59,613 bases of DNA from positions 16,755 through 76,367 of the forward strand of contig CACYZW010000006.1 in NCBI GenBank assembly GCA_902778995.1. The letters are read 5' to 3'. A model generated the notes under the pieces. It was not told where the DNA came from and did no database searches. It saw nothing but the letters and a program-made list of their open reading frames with translations. Positions 8,901 through 17,061 of this stretch are shown piece by piece; position 1 is the stretch's first letter; the number at the start of each line of letters is the position of its first letter. Made by a program: the position numbers and the translations under genes. This stretch comes from an uncultured Eubacteriales bacterium. GTDB lineage: Bacteria; Bacillota; Clostridia; Christensenellales; Aristaeellaceae.

Positions 8901-11900
8901 CAGCGCCATGCGCAGCGCGCCCGAGGGGTTCAGCGTCGCGCCCAGGCCGCCGGACAGGGGCCGGGTCAGGGCGTCGCCCGCGCCCGCGTCTAAAAACCGC
9001 CCGGCCAGTTTTTCATAGTCGCATTCCCAGGTCAGCGTCCCCGGCCCCGCCGCCAGCATGACGAGCCTCGCGCCTGACGCATTGGGGCTTCCGGGCCGCC
9101 GTTCAAACAGCAGCGCGTCGGGGGCCAGCAGGGCGCTTTGCACAAAAAGATTCTGAAAGACGGCGTGTGCGCGCCATTCGGCTTCGCCGCAAAGCGCCAG
9201 CGGAACCACGTCCGCCACCGCGCAATCGGCGGGCGCCTCGCCGGTGTTTTTCACATCCACGACCTTCAGCAGCGTGCCGTCCTCCGGGGAGAGGCACGCC
9301 GCCATGGTCGCCTCGAGCCGGTTCACCCCGGCAAAATAGCGGACGACCCCCGGCTCGAAAACCGCAGGGCCGGCCAGCGGCGCGCGGCCGCCGTCGGCGT
9401 CCGTCAGCCAGACCCGCGCCGCGTCCCTGCGATTGCTCAGGTTTCCGTCGAAGCGGTCGACCATGACGCCTTCGCGCCGGCAGTGAATCCCGCCCCCGCC
9501 GTCGCACAGCGCCGTCGTTCCGCCGCCGGACAGCAGGTGGGTCTCGGGAAGGCCGGAATCGATATCGCCCCTGCGGGACGGCCTGTCGCTGGACATCCGC
9601 CCCGCCCGCGCCGCCCGCCGCGCGGGTCGGCGGGGCGGGGCGGCGCACTGCCTTTCCTCCAACAGCAGCGCCAGCGCCCGGGCCTGGGGCAGGGACATGA
9701 AGCACGCCCTCAGGGAATGGCCGGTGAGCGCTTCGCACAGGGCGCACAGCGCCATGCCCTGATGATGGGCCATGTGGCTGAAGACGATGGAGGGCGCGCC
9801 GTCCGCCTCCCCGCGCCGGTAGTCCGCCGCCTCGTAAAGGCCCCACCGCCCCCACCAGCCCAGCGCACGCATGTGCGACAGGTTTTCTGCGGCCTCGCCG
9901 GGTTCGACCAGCGCCGCCAGCGCCGAGGCATAGGGGGCGACCACGCCCTCGGCAGCCTCGCCGTCCAGCGCCAATTCCCGCAGGCCGAAGGCCCTGTACT
10001 GGTAGTTCAGGGCGTCGTCCAGGGCGCAATAGCCCGACTCCGACACGCCCCAGGGCCGCTTCAGCCGACGCCCCTGGGCGATCTGCGCCCGCACCGCCGC
10101 CCGGACGCCCTCGCCCAGCAGCGACAGCGGCGGCGCGTCCAGAAACAGCTCGGGCAGCAGGTATTCAAACATCGTGCCGCTCCAGGAGAGGGGCGCGACG
10201 CCCGCCCCCACCGGTGCGCAGGCCCGGCCCAGGCGCTGCCAGTGGCGCGGCGGGACCTGGCCCAGCATCATGGCGGTAAAGCTGAGTATCCGCGATTCCG
10301 AGGCCAGCAGGTCGTAGTGGGACTGGCTGACCCGGCCCGTCTCCGCATCCATGCCGATGGCAAAAAGCTCCCGCGTCCCGTCGTAGAGCGCCGACAGCGC
10401 CATGTCCTCGGCCAGTGCCCTGGACCGCGCCGAAAGCCTGCCCTCAAGCTCCGGGGTATTGGCGCACAGCAGCAGCGCCGCCGCCAGGTTGCCGCTGTCC
10501 ACGGAGGACACATAGCGGGGCCGCAGCGGTGCGAGGGTGTCGATGTCATACCAGTTGTAGAGCTGTCCGCGCCACTTCTCCATGCGCTCCAGCGCGTCCA
10601 GCGTCGCGCCCACGCGCCGACGCGCCTCGGGCACGCCGATAAAGCCCAGTCGCCGCGCCGAGAGGCAGCTGAGCAGGTACAGGGCGATGTTGGTGGGCGA
10701 CGTGCGCCGGGCCGCGCCCACGGGCGGCTCCAGCTGCACGTTGTCCGGCGGCAGCGGGCTGTCCGCAGGGGTCATGTTGTCCTCGAAGAAGCGCCAGGTG
10801 CGCCGGGCCAGCGCTGTCAGGGTCTTGCGCTGGGCGTCGGTCAGCGGCGTCCGGGCGGCGACGGCCTCCGCCTCCATGTCCCCGACCCAACCCGGCCCGA
10901 TCAGGAACAGCGCGCCCAGCGCCGTCAGCGCCGCGGGACAATGGCCGTTCAGCAGCCCCGGAACGAGCAGCAGCGCCGCCGCGCAGCCGGGCAGCCGCCA
11001 GGCGCGGTCCCGCCCCGAGCGCTCCTCCGCGTCGGCGGCGGTGACCCACTGCAGAAGATGCCTGCCGGAGACCGCCAGCCGCCAGAGCGTGCGCCCCGCG
11101 GCGTCCAGCGCGTTGAACGCCGAAAGCGGCGTGAGCGCCAGCTGCGCCACGGCCCTGCGCCATTTCAGCGCATCCCCGTCCCCCGTGCGCAGCAGCGGTT
11201 CCAGCCCGGCGAGCCCCAGGGTCGCCGCCAGCGCCACGGGGTTGCCCGTCCACGCGCCGCCCACCAGCAGGGCCAGCAGGGCCGGATCCCACAGCGAGCG
11301 GACCAGGTTGTCCAGCATGCGGAAGCGATCCGCCGCGCCCAGGGGAATCTTCGGAGACAACAGCATTGGCAACAGCTGCCAGTCGCCGCGCATCCAGCGG
11401 TGCTGGCGGCGCAGGAACGCGGACAGCGAGGCGGGGTGGCCGTCGTAAAAGGGCACGTCCCCCGCGAAACCCGCCCCGGCCAGCGCGCCCTCGACGAGGT
11501 CGTGGCTCAGCACGCGCCCCTCCGGGAGTGCGCCCTCCACCCGCGCCTGAAACGCCGCCACGTCGTAGATGCCCTTGCCGCCGTAGATGCCCCGGCCCGT
11601 CAGGTTCTGCCACAGGCTTGACGCGCAGACCGGGTAGGCGTCCAGGCCGCCGGAGCCGGCGAACAGGCGCACGAAGCCGTTGACGCAGGCGGAGGGCAGC
11701 GTCTCCATGCGGGGCTGCAGCACAGCGTAGCCCCGCTTTTCACGGGGCCGGTTCAGCGGGTGGGCCATCGCGCCGATCAGCCGGCGCAAATCGCCGGGGA
11801 GGGCGCGGGTATCGGCGTCCAGCGTGATGACGTAATGAAAGCGCCCCTTCAATCTGGCGCAGGCGCCGCCCTCGGCGCTGAAGGCCGCTTCCGAGCCCTC

Positions 11901-13505
11901 CTGGCCCAGCAGCAGCCGGTTCAGGTCCATCAGTGCCCCCCGCTTGCGGTCGCGGCCCATCCACACGCCGTCTGCGGCCAGCAGCGTCCGCCCCCGGCAC
12001 AGGACTGCGTACTTCTCCCGCCCCGCCCGGGCGTTCATCCCGCGAACGCATTCCCGGGCCCGCGCCAGTATGTCCCCGTCGCCGGGCATGTCCCTTTGGG
12101 GCGCGTCCTCGAGGTCGCCCAGCAGCAGATATTCAATGCCCTCGTCCGCCTCCAGGCAGCCGAGCGCCTCCAGGCGGGCGCAAATCTCCCCGGCCCGCTT
12201 CGGCGAGGACAGCAGCACCGGCATCGTCACCAGCGTCCGGCAGTCCTCCGGCAGATGGTCCGTGCCCAGCTTCAGCAGCGGCATCGGCGGAAAAAGGCGG
12301 TCGTAAAATCGGTTCGCCAGCCGAAGGGCGGCCCCCCAGCCCAGCAGGGCGCAGGCGGGAAAGAGCCAGGGCGTCCGGGCGCAGGCCGCCAGCAGCAGCG
12401 CAAGTGCCGCCGCCAGCAGGCACAGAAGGGCGACGGTCTTTCGCCCGGAGGGATCCGGCGTCAGCCGCCTGAGCCGCGTCCCGCCCCGGTTCAGGCGGGC
12501 CAGCAGCGCCTTGCGGCCCGCGTCGTCGCAGAGCCACCAGCAAACCTCCCCGCGAACGCCGTCCCCGCCCCGGGCGGCCTCCACGGCGGCCCTCGCCACC
12601 GAAAGCTCCGGCAGGCCGGTACGCCCTGCGATGTAAGCCGCCTGGCGACGCACCGCCCCCCGGGATTCGTCGTCCATGCGGGCATAGGTGCCCGACGCCT
12701 CCCGGCGCAGAGTCTTGTCCACCTGGGACAGCCGTTCAAAGCATTCCTGCCAGTTCAGCGCGTCGATCATACGACGCGCTGCCAGCAGGTTTTCAAGCCG
12801 CAGGCGCAGGGCGGCCTCCCCCGCCTGTGCCCGTGCGACGACCGCCTCCGCCGACAGCGCCCGCCGCGCCAGGCAGCCTTCCAGCCGACGCCGCGCCCCC
12901 GGCCGGGCCGCCGCCTCCGCTTCCTGCAACGCCTGGGCGATAAAGGCGTCGCTTCCCCGCGCAGGGCTCCCCAGCGGCCTTAAAACCCAGCGGCGGGCCC
13001 GCGAGCACTGTCGCGCCCGATCCACAGCGGCCTCCGCCGCCCGCAGCAGCGCCTGGGAAAGCGCCGCCCGCAGCGCTGCGGGCACCGCCCACAGCTCGTC
13101 CTGGTTCAGCGGCTGGGCGGCGTCCAGCTCGGCAAGGCCGTCCAGCAGACGCCCCGCCGTCAGCGGCGCTTCGCCTTCGCACAGCGCGGCCAGCGCCGCC
13201 TGTATCCTCGGGCGGGCGTTCCATGCGGGCAGGCGCGCGCTGCGGGATTCCTGTGCGCGGCGAACGCAGGCCTCGATCACCGGCCCCTGGGCGTCCAGCA
13301 GCGCGAGGCTCCCGGAGGAATCCCACCGGCGGAGCCGGGCCGCTGCGCTCAAGAGCGCCGCGAGCCTGGCCTGCGCGCGCCGGTCCAGTTTCAGCCTCGC
13401 CGTTCCCCTGACCGCGTTTTCCGCCGCCATGCGCCGCATCAGCGCCGTTTCGCCGCTGTCGCCCACAGATTTTCCCGATTGACCGTCCGCCTGAAACAGA
13501 TCCAT
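5952..13505 (-). CDS. Cyclic beta-1,2-glucan synthase-like protein (GT84 + GH94)
   Basis: A 2517-aa protein. After an Ala/Arg-rich N-terminal region there are hydrophobic segments (~355-390). A GT84 glycosyltransferase core follows, with VITLDADTRALPGDLRRL at ~560 and QHRWMRGDWQL at ~705. Next are further membrane segments (~720-860), a glycoamylase-like domain (~990-1300) and a C-terminal GH94 phosphorylase-like domain with GTGDWNDGMNRVG at ~2205 carrying the expected acidic residue. This matches the NdvB/ChvB architecture, slightly shorter than the usual ~2800 aa. The expected product is a cyclic or linear beta-1,2-glucan. The start at 13505 was chosen because GGAGG lies 8 nt upstream; an earlier GTG at 13550 falls inside a repeat. 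The gene is visibly more GC-rich than its neighbours and stands alone. Confidence 0.85.
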   Translation of the reverse strand: MDLFQADGQSGKSVGDSGETALMRRMAAENAVRGTARLKLDRRAQARLAALLSAAARLRRWDSSGSLALLDAQGPVIEACVRRAQESRSARLPAWNARPRIQAALAALCEGEAPLTAGRLLDGLAELDAAQPLNQDELWAVPAALRAALSQALLRAAEAAVDRARQCSRARRWVLRPLGSPARGSDAFIAQALQEAEAAARPGARRRLEGCLARRALSAEAVVARAQAGEAALRLRLENLLAARRMIDALNWQECFERLSQVDKTLRREASGTYARMDDESRGAVRRQAAYIAGRTGLPELSVARAAVEAARGGDGVRGEVCWWLCDDAGRKALLARLNRGGTRLRRLTPDPSGRKTVALLCLLAAALALLLAACARTPWLFPACALLGWGAALRLANRFYDRLFPPMPLLKLGTDHLPEDCRTLVTMPVLLSSPKRAGEICARLEALGCLEADEGIEYLLLGDLEDAPQRDMPGDGDILARARECVRGMNARAGREKYAVLCRGRTLLAADGVWMGRDRKRGALMDLNRLLLGQEGSEAAFSAEGGACARLKGRFHYVITLDADTRALPGDLRRLIGAMAHPLNRPREKRGYAVLQPRMETLPSACVNGFVRLFAGSGGLDAYPVCASSLWQNLTGRGIYGGKGIYDVAAFQARVEGALPEGRVLSHDLVEGALAGAGFAGDVPFYDGHPASLSAFLRRQHRWMRGDWQLLPMLLSPKIPLGAADRFRMLDNLVRSLWDPALLALLVGGAWTGNPVALAATLGLAGLEPLLRTGDGDALKWRRAVAQLALTPLSAFNALDAAGRTLWRLAVSGRHLLQWVTAADAEERSGRDRAWRLPGCAAALLLVPGLLNGHCPAALTALGALFLIGPGWVGDMEAEAVAARTPLTDAQRKTLTALARRTWRFFEDNMTPADSPLPPDNVQLEPPVGAARRTSPTNIALYLLSCLSARRLGFIGVPEARRRVGATLDALERMEKWRGQLYNWYDIDTLAPLRPRYVSSVDSGNLAAALLLCANTPELEGRLSARSRALAEDMALSALYDGTRELFAIGMDAETGRVSQSHYDLLASESRILSFTAMMLGQVPPRHWQRLGRACAPVGAGVAPLSWSGTMFEYLLPELFLDAPPLSLLGEGVRAAVRAQIAQGRRLKRPWGVSESGYCALDDALNYQYRAFGLRELALDGEAAEGVVAPYASALAALVEPGEAAENLSHMRALGWWGRWGLYEAADYRRGEADGAPSIVFSHMAHHQGMALCALCEALTGHSLRACFMSLPQARALALLLEERQCAAPPRRPARRAARAGRMSSDRPSRRGDIDSGLPETHLLSGGGTTALCDGGGGIHCRREGVMVDRFDGNLSNRRDAARVWLTDADGGRAPLAGPAVFEPGVVRYFAGVNRLEATMAACLSPEDGTLLKVVDVKNTGEAPADCAVADVVPLALCGEAEWRAHAVFQNLFVQSALLAPDALLFERRPGSPNASGARLVMLAAGPGTLTWECDYEKLAGRFLDAGAGDALTRPLSGGLGATLNPSGALRMALRLAPGQSARVCFALALLDGGASPQAWLERWRQPRQQRRTLRLAGIYAGTQLNFLGVSAGEYHALQRMAALLTDGALAARARGMRRGEAGTSRPALWSTGLSGDRPMLVMSVSRASDDGPARALIRAHGFYRAMGLHADLAFVDDGGPGYNRPVRDMLENLISASHLNRLRRAPGGVWLLDGGHLDGEGQRALARFASASFVACRDFDAQVRQKLADASGFGEAICRLMDAGRSLLTPQQRLADNGYGGFTGDGGYAIDVLPDRLPPAPWCNILANDAGGMLLSERGGGFFWRGNSRSGRLTPFGNDALREGWGLGLRLVDDDRKEALGLLPGERPRVPFRVVHDARCTRYRIDAARVGAQTCLSMHPDRAEARIDVTVENRRLRGEAFRLEGGVNWLMGTDVRDAVALNCWYEDGACFATGAMPGVGWFAASDALTEGGAFMGREGASLSVPLRMRRGEARELRFALGWAADVASARRRAREWRSEAETPLEQLPSKLTIETPDAPLNALANGFLIHQVRASRVLGRTGLYQPGGAWGFRDQLQDMLALLHHEPERARAHLLRCAARQFEAGDVMHWWHEPFSGVRTRISDDMLFLPWVTAAYVETTGDTGVLAERVAYLDGVAIPGGQSDVYCEMAPGATVETLHGHCMRAFRRAYRRGDHGLLLMGTGDWNDGMNRVGARGAGESVWLTQFAIACADRYRRVAPEEADRVWLWRTAETLRLAAEACGWDGGWYLRAFDDDGKPLGSADCDACRIDAVSQAWAALAGLDRSRCGMALDAAWRMLVDADAGIVRLLTPPFDGCGPDPGYIRGYPPGVRENGGQYTHGALWLLLALIDMGDEARAHAMLQMLLPYNHSGSPAQAEVYRVEPYVMAADIYDRPSMRGRGGWTWYTGAAGWMYTAILALLGYERRGNAVRLNALLGDWPRAAVTVSYGRSRYRLVCERGAVGVVLDGRPVAGDFIEMTDDGMAHEARFARRTVTG

Positions 13506-13540
13506 AAACCGATCCTCCATACATGATACGGGATACTGAT

Positions 13541-13625
13541 AAGGAAACACCGCATAATCGAGCCGTGCAGTAACGAGATGAATTTTGGTCGTTAATGCCC
13601 CATGAGCATTGTGCGGTATTTCCTT
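13541..13625. repeat. MITE-like element (CCGCATAAT family), 85 bp
   Basis: Terminal inverted repeats AAGGAAACACCGCATAAT and (reverse complement of the right end) AAGGAAATACCGCACAAT enclose ~50 bp. The internal GTGCAGTAACGAGATG is shared with the copies at 38264-38335 and 41244-41407. It occupies the leader of the glucan synthase gene, 36 bp upstream of the chosen start codon. Confidence 0.7.
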
Positions 13626-13666
13626 AAGTATGGACCGGTTTAAGACAAATAATGCGCGACCCCATG

Positions 13667-15100
13667 CTATTCAGAATAACACCGCACAATGCCCATGGCG
13701 CATTGATGTGCCATGGGCATTGTATGGTGTAATGTTATTCTAGGGCGTGTTTCTAAAATGCCTGAAGCGCATTTTCGGCGTCTTTGCCTGCATTTCTGCG
13801 TTGATTTCCCTTGACTTAGCCCCACTAAGCCTGCGGAAAATCGCCTTGAACTGCAGGCAAATCCACTCGAATAAGCCGAGGGGAACGACGCGGTTATCAC
13901 CATCGTGCGCCCGTCCGTGCTCTCGGCGGTTAGCTTGCCCTTGTGGGCTTCACCGACCGCTTTCGCAATCGAAAGCCCGATGCCGTAGCCCTTTGTCGCG
14001 GAATTACGGGAGACGTCGCCGCGATAAAAGCGTTCGAACATGTTGTCGAGGGTCTCCTTCGATATGCCGTCCGTGGTGTTCCGCACCTCCAGGCGGACGG
14101 CCTTGCCCTGCCTGTGAAGGCCTATGCGAATCGTGCCCCGTTCGTCGGAATACTTCATGGCGTTGTCCAGCAGTATCGAGACCAGCTGCCGGATCTGCTT
14201 TTCATTGCCGACCATGGAGAGCATCGGCGCCACGTCCATTTCAAAGGTCTTGCCCCGGGTCAGCGCCAGCCCCTGGAAGGATGCGGCGGTCTCGCTCACC
14301 ACGTCGGAGAGCGGAAATTCGATCATCGTCGCCTTCTCCTGCTCCTCCATGCGGGACAGGAAGATCAGGTCGTTCGTCAGCTCGGCCAGCCGCGTGGTCT
14401 GCTGGCGGATGTCCGAAAGCCATTCGTTGTCGCCGCATTCCATCTCGAGGATCTCCGTATCCGCGTCGATGATGGTGATGGGCGTCCTGATCTCGTGCCC
14501 CGCGTCGGAGATAAACCGCCTCTGCTTTTCATAGCTGCGGGCGATGGGGCGCACGATCCGCGCCGAGAGCAGCACGATGAGCAAAAAGACCGCGGCCAGG
14601 CCGATTGCCGAAATGAGCACGCTCCGGCCCAGCACGCTTTGAAACTGGGTCAGCGGCCTGCCGCAATCCAAAAAGACGATCCGAACGCCGCCCTCTTCAT
14701 CCAGGCGCAGGTAGCGGTATATGTCCTGAAAGCCCTTCGTCCGGCCGCTTTCAAACACCGCGCGGGCATAGCTCTGGGCCTCCTCGGCGTCGACGGCGGC
14801 GATGCGATCCGTCCGCGTCTCCAGAACGTTGCCGTTTGCGTCGAGCAGCACGGAAAAATAGCGCGTTTCAAAGGGCAGCTCCCGCGAACGGTAGCGCGGC
14901 CCGCGCTCCGGCCACTTGTAGTTGTCGTCGATGCGGGGGAATTTGCCCCCGTTTTCCCCCAGCAGCGCCAGAACGCCGTCCGCATCCCGAACGATGCGCT
15001 GATAGTTCATCAGGTTCAGCCCGCCCATGATGATGGCGAGCACCGCGAAAAGCGACAGCATGGAGGCCAGCACCAGCCGGGTTCTCAGCTTGCGGATCAT
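13667..15100 (-). CDS. Sensor histidine kinase with repeat-derived C-terminal tail
   Basis: A 477-aa membrane kinase paired with the upstream response regulator (4-nt ATGA overlap). It has one N-terminal membrane segment (~10-32), an extracytoplasmic sensor region (~33-160) and a second segment (~163-185). The H-box SDAGHEIRTPITII has the phosphorylated His at 202. The N-box is ILLDNAMKYSD, and the G-boxes end in GYGIGLSIAKAVGEAH. Homology to kinases stops at ITASFP near residue 408. The last ~69 residues (SSGFACSSRRFSAG ... VRCYSE) are encoded by a truncated mobile repeat and a palindrome. The catalytic core is complete, so the protein may work, but the native 3' end has been replaced. Confidence 0.88.
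   Translation of the reverse strand: MIRKLRTRLVLASMLSLFAVLAIIMGGLNLMNYQRIVRDADGVLALLGENGGKFPRIDDNYKWPERGPRYRSRELPFETRYFSVLLDANGNVLETRTDRIAAVDAEEAQSYARAVFESGRTKGFQDIYRYLRLDEEGGVRIVFLDCGRPLTQFQSVLGRSVLISAIGLAAVFLLIVLLSARIVRPIARSYEKQRRFISDAGHEIRTPITIIDADTEILEMECGDNEWLSDIRQQTTRLAELTNDLIFLSRMEEQEKATMIEFPLSDVVSETAASFQGLALTRGKTFEMDVAPMLSMVGNEKQIRQLVSILLDNAMKYSDERGTIRIGLHRQGKAVRLEVRNTTDGISKETLDNMFERFYRGDVSRNSATKGYGIGLSIAKAVGEAHKGKLTAESTDGRTMVITASFPSAYSSGFACSSRRFSAGLVGLSQGKSTQKCRQRRRKCASGILETRPRITLHHTMPMAHQCAMGIVRCYSE
13673..13741. repeat. Large palindrome containing the 3' end of the kinase gene
   Basis: Arms AGAATAAC/GTTATTCT and ACAATGCCCATGGC/GCCATGGGCATTGT form an almost continuous stem around a short loop. 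The block ACACCGCACAATGCC resembles the ends of the CCGCATAAT family. It abuts the TA and left end of the other repeat at 13743. It could fold as a transcript-end hairpin for the two-component operon, but no clear T-run follows. Confidence 0.6.
13743..13876. mobile_element. Truncated MITE (GTGTGTTTCTAAA family) inside the kinase gene
   Basis: Starts after TA with GGGCGTGTTTCTAAAATGCC and matches the reverse complement of the intact element at 47129-47286 for ~134 bp (shared GCATTTTCGGCGTCTTTG and CTGCGGAAAA blocks). Similarity ends near AAATCCACTCGAA, where kinase coding sequence begins. The inner end is missing. Confidence 0.72.
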
Positions 15101-15771
15101 TTGATTTCCTCCAGCGTATAGCCCGCGTTCCGCGTCGCTTTGATCTGTATGTTGGCGTTCAATGCCGCCAGCTTCTTCCTAAGGTACGAGATGTACACCC
15201 AGACCACATGGATGTCGGTTTCGCTGTCCTGGCCCCATATGCGCTCCATGAAGTGCTCGGTGGAGATAAGGTGGCGGGGATTGGCCAGCAGCAGCTCCAT
15301 CATCTGGAATTCCTTGCTGGCCAGCCGGAAGCTGTCCGTCGGCGAGGACAGCTCGAAGGTGGCCCGGTTCAGGCAGATGTTGCCCATGCGCATTTCGGAG
15401 GTATTCTGGGTGGACTGCGTGCGCGTCATGGCCCGTATGCGCGCCAGCAGCTCCTTGGCGGCAAAGGGCTTGGTCAGGTAGTCGTTCGCGCCCGCGTCCA
15501 GCCCCATCACCTTGTCATCCACCTCGGATTTCGCCGTCAGCATCAGCACGGGGATGCTGTTGCCGGCGGCGCGGAGCTTCCTCAGCACGGAAAAGCCGTC
15601 CAGCTTCGGCATCATGACGTCCAGTATCACGCCGTCGTAGTTGTTGGAGGCCAGCCAGTCCAGCGCTGCCTCGCCGTCGTACACGGCGTCGGCTTCGTAA
15701 TTGTTCTTCTTTAATATCGCGACGATCGCCCTGGACAGCGACGCCTCGTCCTCGGCAAGCAGCAGTCTCAC
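15097..15771 (-). CDS. OmpR/PhoB-family response regulator
   Basis: A 224-aa protein. The receiver domain (1-115) has the acidic pair E7/D8, phosphoacceptor D51 in ILDVMMP and K101 in LTKPF. The winged-helix DNA-binding domain (~128-222) contains RLASKEFQMMELL and VYISYLRKKL. It starts with GTG, with GGGAGGG 6-7 nt upstream, and overlaps the kinase gene by 4 nt. It is divergent from the export operon beginning at 15993, the usual arrangement when a regulator controls the neighbouring transporter; that link is inferred. The cue is unknown. Confidence 0.93.
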   Translation of the reverse strand: MRLLLAEDEASLSRAIVAILKKNNYEADAVYDGEAALDWLASNNYDGVILDVMMPKLDGFSVLRKLRAAGNSIPVLMLTAKSEVDDKVMGLDAGANDYLTKPFAAKELLARIRAMTRTQSTQNTSEMRMGNICLNRATFELSSPTDSFRLASKEFQMMELLLANPRHLISTEHFMERIWGQDSETDIHVVWVYISYLRKKLAALNANIQIKATRNAGYTLEEIK

Positions 15772-15983
15772 GCAAATCCCTCCCGAAACACATTCCTTTT
15801 GTTCTGTTTGGATAATATCAGCCGTAGCTTAATTGAAGTTAAGCCCTTCCGGTATTAACATTTTATTTACACAAGAACATCGTCCTTTCTGACTTTCGAT
15901 TTAAGTATGCCCTATATAATGCTTACATTCAAGGGGAAAACGATTAATTGCAAACCCAATAACTGCAAACCCATGAAAGGCGG
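15772..15983. promoter_or_regulatory. Divergent control region, two-component system / export operon
   Basis: For the + operon a good -10 TATAAT sits at 15915-15920, but no good -35 is present at the right distance, as expected for an activator-dependent promoter. Upstream, 15828-15845 is the inverted repeat GCTTAATTGAAGTTAAGC, and a further TTAAC lies near 15855, forming a TTAA-box ladder suitable for an OmpR-type dimer. On the minus strand GATATTATCC near 15820 may be the regulator's own -10. Confidence 0.5.
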
Positions 15984-15992
15984 ATGATAAAT

Positions 15993-17060
15993 ATGCAGAG
16001 CGCGCCCAGGCCCAAAAAGAAGCGCATCGTCAAAAGGATCATATTGCTCCTGATCCTGCTTCTTTTGATCGCCGGTATCGGGTACTTCGCCTACAGCTCG
16101 CTGAAGGCGGAATACACCGTCACCTACGACAGCTATACCGCCACCACCGGCAGCATATCCAACGCGCTTTCCTTCAGCGGCAACCTGAGCCTGGTAGACA
16201 GCGCCACCTATACCGCCGGTTCGTCCGGCACGGTCAAGACGATCTACGCGCCCGTGGGCACAGAAGTTGAAGAGGGCGCGAAGCTGCTGCGCCTGTCCAA
16301 CGGCGAAACCGTCACGGCGGACTTCGCCGGTCGGGTGAACAAAGTCAGCGTCAGGGAGGGCGACGAGGTCACGCCCGGCACCGAGCTTGTCCAGCTGGCC
16401 GACTTCAGGCACATGCTGGTCAGCTTCCGCGTGGACGAGTACGACATCAGCGACGTGAGCGTCGGCCAGGCCTGCAAGGTGACGGTCACCGCACTGGAAA
16501 AGCAGTTTGAGACGACTGTGGACGCCATCGATTACATCTCGGCTTCGGAGGGCAACGTGGCCTATTACACCGCCACGGCCTACGTGGATGTGGACGACCC
16601 CACCGTGCTGCCGGGCATGCAGGTCACGGTGAGCATCACCCAGGAGGAGGCGAAGGACGTCGTCATACTGAAGGTGGACGCCGTCAGCTTCGACTTCACC
16701 AACCGGGCCTTCGTCTGGATGAAGAACGCGGCGGGAGAATTGGAGCAGAAGAACATCGCCACGGGCGTGTCCAACGGCAATTACATCGAAATCACCGAGG
16801 GCCTCGCCGACGGCGACGAGGTATTTGCGGAAGCCAAGGCCGAGGAAACCACCTCCCGCAGCCTGTTCGGCAGCCTGTTCGGCGGACAGCGGTTCAACGC
16901 GCCCCAGGGCGGTCCCGGCGCAGGCGGCTTTAACCGGGGCAACAACTCGAATTACGGAAGCGGCGAGCGGCCCAGCTTCGGAAGCGGCGAGCGGCCCAGC
17001 TTCGGAAGCGGCAACGGACCCGGCAGCCCAGGCACCAACGGTTCCGGCAGGAGCAACTGA
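15993..17060 (+). CDS. MacA-like membrane-fusion adaptor of an ABC exporter
   Basis: A 355-aa protein with a basic N-terminus, one membrane anchor (~8-30) and paired lipoyl-like halves (IYAPVGTEVEEGAKLLRLS and FAGRVNKVSVREGDEV). A beta-barrel region and HlyD_D23-like end follow, with little coiled-coil hairpin between the lipoyl halves. The C-terminal ~50 residues are Gly/Asn/Ser/Arg-rich with FGSGERPS tandemly repeated. The ATG at 15993 was preferred because AAGGCGG lies ~9 nt upstream; the in-frame ATG at 15984 touches that site. It is the first gene of the operon. In a monoderm cell it would form an extracellular adaptor on the MacB-like permease. Confidence 0.85.
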   Translation: MQSAPRPKKKRIVKRIILLLILLLLIAGIGYFAYSSLKAEYTVTYDSYTATTGSISNALSFSGNLSLVDSATYTAGSSGTVKTIYAPVGTEVEEGAKLLRLSNGETVTADFAGRVNKVSVREGDEVTPGTELVQLADFRHMLVSFRVDEYDISDVSVGQACKVTVTALEKQFETTVDAIDYISASEGNVAYYTATAYVDVDDPTVLPGMQVTVSITQEEAKDVVILKVDAVSFDFTNRAFVWMKNAAGELEQKNIATGVSNGNYIEITEGLADGDEVFAEAKAEETTSRSLFGSLFGGQRFNAPQGGPGAGGFNRGNNSNYGSGERPSFGSGERPSFGSGNGPGSPGTNGSGRSN

Positions 17061-17061
17061 T

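Noticed and set aside
9138-11621. 827-codon + strand frame opposite the glucan synthase gene (and several shorter ones to 12983)
   Set aside because: Arg/Gln/His/Pro-rich antisense shadow of a GC-rich gene; no family recognised.
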